From: JAVBMC01 sp031552845
GTDB taxonomy: Bacteria > Verrucomicrobiota > Kiritimatiellia > RFP12 > DVOR01
Direction: 5' to 3'
Assembly: GCA_031552845.1 (NCBI GenBank)
Contig: JAVBMC010000010.1
Span: forward strand, 9,591 to 73,590
Length of the DNA: 64,000 nt
Shown here: positions 57,641 through 64,000 of the stretch, piece by piece
How positions within the stretch are numbered: position 1 is the stretch's first letter
Layout of the letters: each line of letters opens with the position of its first letter
Program-made: the position numbers and the translations under genes
The notes under the pieces: generated by a model
The model's input: only the letters and a program-made list of their open reading frames with translations
Database searches by the model: none
What the model was told of the DNA's origin: nothing

Positions 57641-59242
57641 TCAACGAATGACTCGCGCGTTACATCGTGCAATAGCCGCATCTACAACATCGTTCTGCTT
57701 TACATAAACCATCAGCCACACTCGTCCATCGCTCAACGGCCAAGCAATTACTGGCGGGGCTTCTGGTTCTATAGGGATGTACGGTGCGGCGTAGGTGCAG
57801 GAGAATTCCTTTAGCGGCGTTATACCCCACCACATTCGCGCGAGCCGCTTTGCCGAACATCCCAACAGAATATTATCTTTACTAATCACCCAAGGATGAT
57901 TAACTAACAAAGTCACGTCTTTGCTTAATATCATCGGCCACGTTGCCATCTTTACATGCCCTGGACGATTGCCAAAACGCCCATTGTTGGGAATAACCTC
58001 TCCCGTCATTGCAACGTCTCGATCATTTAGTCCTAATAAATCATACGCTGGCATCTGCGAATAAAACGGAATAATTCCCGCACCTGTCACACCAATTTTA
58101 ATACTTTGCCGTTCTTCGCCAAACAAAGGAACAAGCTCTTGAGAAAGAAAAGTCCAATCATTCTGCATTTCCCGTAGCTCAGTAAAAGTGTCCATAAACG
58201 GGTAAGGAAGTTTAGCCCATCCTATGCCAGTCCCGCAAATAAGCAAAATACACGGCACAGCAAATCGCCGCCAAGATTGCCGTCCATCAAACAAAAAGAT
58301 CACGCCTCCAAAAAACACTATTAACAGGGGTAAGGCAGGTAAAAGCATTCGAAACTCCATAAAATCACCGCCCACCCAAATCATATAGAGTTGCCACAAC
58401 CCCCATGCCGCGAACACCGTCAGCCAATCACCTCCAGCCCTCAACACTTTCCAAGCTTGCCCCCAAATTAAAGGCAAGCATATCAATATACCAGACACTA
58501 CATAAAACAGTCCAAGATAAATACATCCCCTCAACAAGACCCCAGATCCACTCTTGATTAGGGCAGTATTCGGCACCCAAGCTCCATAATATGAGTGTCT
58601 CCATAAGAACCAAATACCCAAAGGCAAAACTCCGAGAACAAATGCGCTAATAATTCGAACAAACTCCTTGCGCTGCCAAAGCTTAAACGTCGCTACAAGC
58701 CAAAACGGTAATAGCAACACACAGGCGTCGAGGCGTGTAAACAATGCACAAACGGAAGCAAGCACAGCCATCAACACGTAGTCTTTTTGTAACGCCAGTA
58801 CGCTTAACAGTCCCCACATGATTCCGAATTGCGTTTCTAACCCACCCGTGCCATAACAAAGAAACGAATAATTCCCCGCCAACAGAACAATGGATAGTGT
58901 GCCTGCCTGTGAATTTCTCCACCAAATATCTGCCAGTCGCCCGCTCGCCCACAAAACGATTGCGAATGCGCCTAGCGAAAAGATATAACTCCATGTGACA
59001 ACATCAATGCCCAAGCGGAACGAAGGCACCATTAACAGCGTCCACAAAAAATTACTATAGCCCTCAACACGCTCACCGGCATTCCAAACCAAGCCATTCC
59101 CCTTCGCGCAATTCCACGCATAGCGAAACGATATAAATGCGTCATCCTGTACAAACCGCTGTGACCACGCATAGAGTACACTCGCAACGATCAAACAAAC
59201 ACGAAAAGTGCGACACTCTACAAACAAGCGCCAATTTTTCAT
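57641..59242 (-). CDS. Multi-pass GT-C-like membrane glycosyltransferase
   Basis: From ATG 59242 (AAGGA upstream) the protein has 533 residues and about ten membrane segments. The N-terminal loop QDDAFISFRYAWNCAKGNGL, VWNAGERVEGYSNFLWTLLM carries the acidic DD motif and the conserved loop of GT-C enzymes such as arabinofuranosyl or ArnT/PMT-type transferases that use polyprenyl-phosphate sugars. The C-terminal 150 residues form a soluble domain (LLGLNDRDVAMTGEVIPNNG). It probably modifies an envelope glycan. Position between LRR surface-protein sequences suggests co-acquisition. Confidence 0.75.
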   Translation of the reverse strand: MKNWRLFVECRTFRVCLIVASVLYAWSQRFVQDDAFISFRYAWNCAKGNGLVWNAGERVEGYSNFLWTLLMVPSFRLGIDVVTWSYIFSLGAFAIVLWASGRLADIWWRNSQAGTLSIVLLAGNYSFLCYGTGGLETQFGIMWGLLSVLALQKDYVLMAVLASVCALFTRLDACVLLLPFWLVATFKLWQRKEFVRIISAFVLGVLPLGIWFLWRHSYYGAWVPNTALIKSGSGVLLRGCIYLGLFYVVSGILICLPLIWGQAWKVLRAGGDWLTVFAAWGLWQLYMIWVGGDFMEFRMLLPALPLLIVFFGGVIFLFDGRQSWRRFAVPCILLICGTGIGWAKLPYPFMDTFTELREMQNDWTFLSQELVPLFGEERQSIKIGVTGAGIIPFYSQMPAYDLLGLNDRDVAMTGEVIPNNGRFGNRPGHVKMATWPMILSKDVTLLVNHPWVISKDNILLGCSAKRLARMWWGITPLKEFSCTYAAPYIPIEPEAPPVIAWPLSDGRVWLMVYVKQNDVVDAAIARCNARVIR

Positions 59243-59284
59243 ACAAATCCTTAATACGTCCATTTGTTAACTCAACACACACCT

Positions 59285-60898
59285 CTACTTCGCCACCGCC
59301 GCATGCCGCACCACATTCGTAATCTTCTCATACGAATCGCGGAATGTCTCCTGCAAGTTCGTCACGCATGCCGGCACAACCACTGAGGTGATGTTGGTGC
59401 ATCCGATAAAGGCGCTGTAATCGATATGGGAGACACTGGCAGGAATTGTCACCGACTGCAAATTGAAACACCTAATGAATGTAGCCATCTCAATGCGTGT
59501 AAGAACGTTGGGCAGTGTGACATCCGTTAAACTGCTGCAATCACGAAAAGCGAAAGCTTGAATTTGGGTGACACTGTCTGGGACGGTAATAGATGTCAGG
59601 TCATGGCAATCTGCAAAGGCCGAGTGACCAATCTTATTGACGCTGTCAGGAGCTGTATAAGTTCCTTGTTTAGTTGCTGGGCATCCCATTAGACAAGACA
59701 TTTTCTTGTCAAACAATATGCCGTCCACAGATGAATAATACTGATTGTCAGGATCAACGCTAATGCTTTTCAAATTTGGACACGCCGCGACAATCCAGGG
59801 GCCAATCTTTTCCACATTCGCAGGAATCGTCAGTGAGGTTAATCCGCCGCAACCATCAAAGGCCTCAGCCTTGATTTCCTTGACGCCATCGGGAACCATA
59901 TAGGCCCCTTGTTTGCCGCCAGGATAGGCTATTAGTACGGTGCCGTCCTTGCTAAACAAGATGCCATCAATGGATGAGTAATGCAGACTCTCCGAATGCG
60001 CGTTGATAGCCTGCAAGTTATTACACTTGGCAAACGGTGCCTGCCAAAGGGTCTCTACACTTTTCGGCAACGTAATAGAGGTTAAGCGGATGCAGTAAAG
60101 AAAAGCCCACTGACCAACGGATTGAATGCCTTCGGCCATTACAACGGACGTTAAATTACTACAGCCAAAAAATGCTCTCGCGGGGATAACCCGAACACCG
60201 TTTGGAATACTGACCGCCGTTAATCCTTGGCGATTCCAGAATGCACTCGTCTCCACGTTTGCGAGCGTATTGGGAGGCGTATAGGCACCCTGCTTATTGG
60301 CAGGATAACACACCAGACTTTCTTGAGCTTTATCAAACAGCACGCCATCAACTGACGAGTAGCTAGGATTCTCCCGATCAACAACGATCTCTTTGAGTTG
60401 ACTACACCCGCTAAATACGCTACTCGCCGGTAACATTTCCACAACGCTCTTTGGAATATGTACGGATGTCAAGTTAGTGCAATTCAAAAACGCCCAGCCC
60501 TCAATGTTGGTGACGCTGTTGCCAATGACAACATTTGTCATGCTAAAACATCTATGAAAAGCACTCGCTTGAATTTCTTTAACGCTATTTGGAATCACAA
60601 CAGAAGTCAAACCTCGGCATTCAAAGAAAGCATCCATGCCGATTGTTCTAACTGGACGCCCTCCCAGTTTTTCCGGAATTACCAATGCCCCTAATGTATT
60701 CGTGCTGATAGCAGGACTCTCGCCGACCTTCCCTTCAATCACGGCCTTACGCTTGTGAATGCGGTAAGAATACGTCACGCCATCCACCGCCTCCGAGTAC
60801 AAAGTCGTATCCTCGCACATTAGGTGAAACGCCACCCCTGTCAGCAGAGCAATCGCTGCTAACCCGATACCTCCATAGACCCATTTACTTCTCTTCAC
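59285..60898 (-). CDS. BspA-type leucine-rich repeat surface protein, copy 1
   Basis: This protein of about 537 residues has an N-terminal membrane anchor (WVYGGIGLAAIALLTGVAFH). Some fifteen BspA-like LRR units follow (LTSVVIPNSVKEIQASAF, LTSITLPKSVETL, LTSLTIPANVEKI), interrupted by recurring YSSVDGILFDK...L..YPA.KQG.Y inserts. The C-terminus KITNVVRHAAVAK is shared with the neighbour. Such proteins bind host or microbial surfaces. The GGAGG six bases upstream favours GTG 60898 over ATG 60904. Confidence 0.88.
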   Translation of the reverse strand: MKRSKWVYGGIGLAAIALLTGVAFHLMCEDTTLYSEAVDGVTYSYRIHKRKAVIEGKVGESPAISTNTLGALVIPEKLGGRPVRTIGMDAFFECRGLTSVVIPNSVKEIQASAFHRCFSMTNVVIGNSVTNIEGWAFLNCTNLTSVHIPKSVVEMLPASSVFSGCSQLKEIVVDRENPSYSSVDGVLFDKAQESLVCYPANKQGAYTPPNTLANVETSAFWNRQGLTAVSIPNGVRVIPARAFFGCSNLTSVVMAEGIQSVGQWAFLYCIRLTSITLPKSVETLWQAPFAKCNNLQAINAHSESLHYSSIDGILFSKDGTVLIAYPGGKQGAYMVPDGVKEIKAEAFDGCGGLTSLTIPANVEKIGPWIVAACPNLKSISVDPDNQYYSSVDGILFDKKMSCLMGCPATKQGTYTAPDSVNKIGHSAFADCHDLTSITVPDSVTQIQAFAFRDCSSLTDVTLPNVLTRIEMATFIRCFNLQSVTIPASVSHIDYSAFIGCTNITSVVVPACVTNLQETFRDSYEKITNVVRHAAVAK

Positions 60899-60919
60899 CG
60901 GCATCCTCCAAGCGTTACA

Positions 60920-61310
60920 TTAGTGGTGATAGTTTGGGGCAATAGCCAAACGTGTGATGTAGATTGCCAAGAAATAACTGCCGACGCCCAAGATCACGGA
61001 CGACATCATGTACAGCAAAGACTTCATCATCTCATGCCTTTCAATCAACAACCCCGCCATCCAGCGCAAAAGTCGAAAACGTTGTGAACGACCCCAAAAC
61101 ACCCGTCACCAAAAACAACCGCACAGCATAAGGCAGGTGGCTCTTCAATGCAAAATACTCGGCGATGAAACCAATCAACAAACACCCCACCACATTCACC
61201 ACCAACGTGTGGCACGGAAACCCAATGCTCCTACTCTCCATCAGCTGAAAAATTAAATGCCGAGCCGAAGCCCCCACAACCGCACCCAACCCAATCCACA
61301 AATAATGCAT
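60920..61310 (-). pseudogene. crcB: Fluoride channel CrcB/Fluc, frameshifted
   Basis: The first frame (61310-61041) encodes LWIGLGAVVGASARHLIFQL, VVNVVGCLLIGF and TGVLGSFTTFSTFALD, the first three helices of CrcB, then stops after 89 codons. Skipping one G in the CGGGG run near 61060 joins it to GLLIERHEMMKSLLYMMSSV, ILGVGSYFLAIYITRL, the fourth helix, giving about 129 residues, the normal size. Either the gene is broken, the base is a sequencing error, or a slip occurs. It lies between the two LRR genes. No fluoride riboswitch is seen in the 50 bases upstream. Confidence 0.82.
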
Positions 61311-61360
61311 TCAACCTCCTGTTTTCTTGTCTACCCGCTGGCTTCTCATCATCACACCCA

Positions 61361-63196
61361 CTACTCCTTGTTCACCGCATGCCGCACCACATTCGTAATC
61401 TGCTTGTGCGCCCCTGTGAATACATACTTCAGATCGCGGTCTCTGACACACGCCGGGATGGTGATTGAGGTAATGTTGGTGCATCCGCCAAAGGACCAAT
61501 AGGAGACATTCGTCACGCTCGCTGGAATCGTCACGGAGCGTAGGTTTGAACATTGGCCAAACGTTCCCCACTCAACACTTCTGACGGAATCGGGCAGTAT
61601 GATGGACATCAAGCCGGTGCATTTATAAAACGCGTCTCCTTCAATAATTTCGACATTGTCCGGAATGGTGACGGACGTCAATTCGCTACAGCCTTCAAAT
61701 GCGCCCTTGCCAATCCTCGTCACATTGTCTGGAATAACATAGTCGCCTTGCTTGCCCTTCAGGCACGCAATGAGAGCGCAGCTGTCATTGTCAAACAAGA
61801 CGCCATCGACAGCCGAGTAGATCGGGTTGTTGGCATCGACAGCGATTTCAACCAAGTTCGAGCACGTCGCAATAAACTCGGGGTCGATCGACTCCACGCT
61901 GCTCGACAGCGTCAGAGAGGTCAGCCACCTGTGCTCCCTAAAGACATCCTTCTCAATCACCTTCACGCCATCAGGCACTACGTAGGTTCCGCGTTTTCCA
62001 TTGGGATAAGCCAGCAAACGAGTTCCATCCTTACTAAACAATACGCCATCCTTGGACAAGTAATCGGGATTGCCGGCATCAACAATAATCTCTTTCAAGC
62101 TCGAACACGTGTCAATAAACCCCGGCGCGGCGAGTGTCACGCTGGCGGGCAGCGTCAGCGAGGTTAACTCATTCGCCCCCTTAAACGCAGCATTGCAAAT
62201 CTGATCGACTCCCTCGGGAACTGTATAGGCCCCTTGTCTGGCACACGGATAGGCGCGCAAGACAACCGTACTCTTCTCGTTACTCCTCGTTCGCCTTTGC
62301 TTCCTGTCATCATTAAACAGCACCCCATCAATTGACGAATAGAATGAGTTTTCAGGATCCACGGTGATCGACTCCAAACTACCACACTCCGCAAACGCCG
62401 CATTCCCGACAACCTGAATGCTCTCCGGAAGCGCAACCGAAGTCAACTGACGGCATTGAAAGAATGCCTTTTCATCAATCAACCAGACGCCCTGCGGAAT
62501 ATCAACTGCCGTTATTCTATTATTTCTGGCAAATACTGACGTGCCGATCACCTCGACCCTCTCAAGCACTGCATCCGTGTAAGGCTTACCTTCCGGATAA
62601 GCCAACAAACGAGTCCCCGCCTTATCAAACAGCATTCCATCCATCGACGCATAACTAGGGTTCCCTTCATCCACAACAATCGTCTTCAAATTACTGCACC
62701 CCGCGAATAACATCTCCGGCTGCCTGATGCTGACAACCCCCTGTGGAATCGTGACCGACGTCAATCCGCCACACCACACAAAAGCCCCAGCCTCTATATT
62801 CGTGACGCTATTCGGGATCATGACTGATGTCAACCCGCTGCATCCGGCAAACGCAGCCGTTTGAATCCGTCTCACGCTATCCGGAATCACAACGGACGTC
62901 AAACCACTACACCTCCTAAATGCACCAGCCCCGACCGTTCTAACAGGGAACCCCCACAACCTCGACGGAATCCTCAGTTCTCCCACCGTATTCGTATCAA
63001 TACACGGCGAACCATCATGACCATTACCCAACCATACCGTCCCTTTATTAAACGCGTACGTATACGTCACCCCATCCGCTGTTCCGTGCAAAAGCCGCTC
63101 TCTCCACACCACCACCCAAAACACAGTCAAAGCCACGAGAAACAAAACCGGCACGCAACATCCGCATCCGCAACCCCACTTCAATCCCTTCCTCAT
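61361..63196 (-). CDS. BspA-type leucine-rich repeat surface protein, copy 2
   Basis: From ATG 63196 (GGGAGG four bases upstream) the protein has 611 residues. The N-terminus carries a cysteine-rich GCGCGCC stretch directly before a membrane segment (VPVLFLVALTVFWVVVW), then BspA-like LRR units (LTSVVIPDSVRRIQTAAF, LTSVTIPDNVEIIEGDAF) with the same YSSIDGVLF and L.AYP..KQGAY inserts as copy 1. It ends QITNVVRHAVNKE. It is a paralogue of the 59285 gene. A surface-binding role is inferred. The Cys cluster is unusual and could be lipidated or metal-bound. Confidence 0.88.
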   Translation of the reverse strand: MRKGLKWGCGCGCCVPVLFLVALTVFWVVVWRERLLHGTADGVTYTYAFNKGTVWLGNGHDGSPCIDTNTVGELRIPSRLWGFPVRTVGAGAFRRCSGLTSVVIPDSVRRIQTAAFAGCSGLTSVMIPNSVTNIEAGAFVWCGGLTSVTIPQGVVSIRQPEMLFAGCSNLKTIVVDEGNPSYASMDGMLFDKAGTRLLAYPEGKPYTDAVLERVEVIGTSVFARNNRITAVDIPQGVWLIDEKAFFQCRQLTSVALPESIQVVGNAAFAECGSLESITVDPENSFYSSIDGVLFNDDRKQRRTRSNEKSTVVLRAYPCARQGAYTVPEGVDQICNAAFKGANELTSLTLPASVTLAAPGFIDTCSSLKEIIVDAGNPDYLSKDGVLFSKDGTRLLAYPNGKRGTYVVPDGVKVIEKDVFREHRWLTSLTLSSSVESIDPEFIATCSNLVEIAVDANNPIYSAVDGVLFDNDSCALIACLKGKQGDYVIPDNVTRIGKGAFEGCSELTSVTIPDNVEIIEGDAFYKCTGLMSIILPDSVRSVEWGTFGQCSNLRSVTIPASVTNVSYWSFGGCTNITSITIPACVRDRDLKYVFTGAHKQITNVVRHAVNKE

Positions 63197-63211
63197 CGCG
63201 CCTCCCATCAC

Positions 63212-63770
63212 ACAATCACAAACAAGAAGATTATCCTACAATCCCCCACCCAAGTCAAGGCCATTTTTTGAGGCGAGTCCTGTGGCGGTTCGGATGTGGC
63301 GAATGGATTGAGCAAGGTGGGCGATGCTTCACAGGTGCTGGATGTAAATGCAGGTCACGAAATTGTCCGGCTTGGAGGCATGAAACAGCACAGGGCAGGT
63401 AAAGGGAGGTGGTTTGTGTGAATTATCTTTCAAAATAGAGGTGAATGAATGGGCTGGCTTCCGATTGCGGCAGAAGTCTCCAATAGCCCCCTATTTCCCT
63501 TTGCATTTCGAGGTGTTTTCAATTGCAAAGGCACGTGCCTTCAAAGTTGAAGGTGTCTGCCATATACTTTTGGTGGTAGGTGCAAGTCAGTGTGAAAGGC
63601 TAGTGCCTTTGAAGTTGAAGGCACGTGTAATGTACTTTGACTCGTGCCTGTAAGTCAAAGTATATTACAGACGTAACTTAAACTTACTTACACCTGTAAG
63701 TGAGTTCGGTTATAGGCGTAATCACAAGTGAATACACCTCGGTTTTGATTTGTTTTGGTTCATGCCTAGA
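63212..63770. other. Noncoding interval with CACGTG-rich repeat block
   Basis: Bases 63260-63420 hold a short in-frame stretch (about VGDASQVLDVNAGHEIVRLG) with no family match, possibly a gene fragment. Bases 63504-63752 carry palindromic words (GGCACGTGCC, CTTCAAAGTTGAAG, CTTACACCTGTAAG, TGACTCGTGCC) and GAATACACCTCGGTTTTG. They share parts with 26131-26262 in both same and inverted orientation. It directly precedes the transposase gene end. Confidence 0.5.
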
Positions 63771-64000
63771 TTAGAGCGGATTTTTTCTGAACTGAGCTAA
63801 GAGTAGCAGATAAAGATCTTCTTGTCGATGATTAAATCTCCACTCCGTTTCTTTTAGGTATAGATAGAACATTTCAGAACGCACGCCGCGGAACTTTACC
63901 AGCCTGGTTTTGGCTACGCCCCAGAAGTTTTCAATGCCATTGACATGTGCCTTGCCATTGGCAAATACATTGCCCGAGTGCCTCACCCGATAGTGACGCT
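63771..64000 (-). mobile_element. IS1595/ISXO2-type transposase, 3' part, cut by window edge
   Basis: The frame is open from the window edge to the stop at 63771 and reads RHSGNVFANGKAHVNGIENF, then WGVAKTRLVKFRGV and FYLYLKETEWRFNHRQEDLY. These are the last catalytic region and C-terminus of DDE transposases of the IS1595 group. The catalytic acid lies in NGIENFWG. The remaining gene and left end are outside. No terminal inverted repeat can be defined from one side. Confidence 0.88.

Noticed and set aside
61311..61360. Fluoride riboswitch upstream of crcB
   Set aside because: Only 50 bases separate it from the LRR gene and no crcB-motif pattern is seen.

Overview
The window looks like a chromosomal segment of a Gram-negative, probably host-associated bacterium of the PVC group, most likely Verrucomicrobiota in the broad sense (Kiritimatiellae or Lentisphaeria-like). 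Evidence: a Kdo transferase for lipopolysaccharide, MreC/MreD/PBP2, lipoproteins, tandem exported GH20 hexosaminidases, BspA-type leucine-rich repeat surface proteins, HU-like proteins with an extra C-terminal domain, and many copies of a palindromic REP-like repeat whose arms read GGGAGCGC...GCGCTCCC. This assignment is an inference from gene content, not a database result. No rRNA, CRISPR array or prophage is visible.

Layout. 0-3.4 kb: a gene cut by the left edge, a SpoU methyltransferase, and an HU-like gene with a long leader. 3.4-4.4 kb: REP array. 4.4-15.3 kb: a type I restriction-modification operon, hsdM - rhuM - hsdS - (AAA ATPase + DUF4435 pair resembling PARIS AriA/AriB) - hsdR. 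It carries REP sequence inside hsdM, duplicated hsdM tails before rhuM and hsdS, and a whole REP-associated (RAYT) transposase ORF read in frame inside hsdR. 15.5-19.4 kb: two tandem GH20 genes. 19.4-25.9 kb (minus): clpB, a BamB/PQQ-like protein, waaA, recO. 26.6-29.2 kb: two copies of a two-gene membrane cassette around an exported helical-repeat protein. 29.3-31.2 kb: a type II system (m5C methyltransferase plus Eco47II-like nuclease). 31.3-40.1 kb: a tightly packed plus-strand series, tilS, histidine kinase, M16 peptidase, phosphoesterase-PHP fusion, TatD, M3 peptidase. 40.1-44.6 kb (minus): a 1508-residue STAND NTPase with an N-terminal nuclease-like domain, a candidate Avs-type defence protein. 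45-46 kb (minus): a second HU-like gene with a leader homologous to the first. 46.4-48.6 kb: small membrane and lipoprotein genes. 48.8-49.9 kb: two small exported Cys-containing proteins, one metallothionein-like, and a cyclophilin. 50-53.2 kb: mreC-mreD-mrdA. 53.2-56.8 kb (minus): rpmI-rplT-pheS, an MtaB-FolK fusion, tRNA-Glu. 57-63.2 kb: tag, then (minus) two LRR proteins, a frameshifted crcB and a GT-C-like membrane enzyme. 63.8-64 kb: the end of an IS1595-type transposase.

How it fits together. Four antiviral modules are present: type I R-M, PARIS-like, type II R-M and the STAND protein. Known PARIS responds to phage anti-restriction proteins, so placing it inside an hsd operon is logical: the restriction system would carry its own tamper alarm. 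The most unusual observations are the RAYT-in-HsdR fusion, the PARIS-like pair between hsdS and hsdR, and a pair of homologous leaders of about 235-280 nt upstream of two HU-like genes, a candidate undescribed cis-regulatory RNA.
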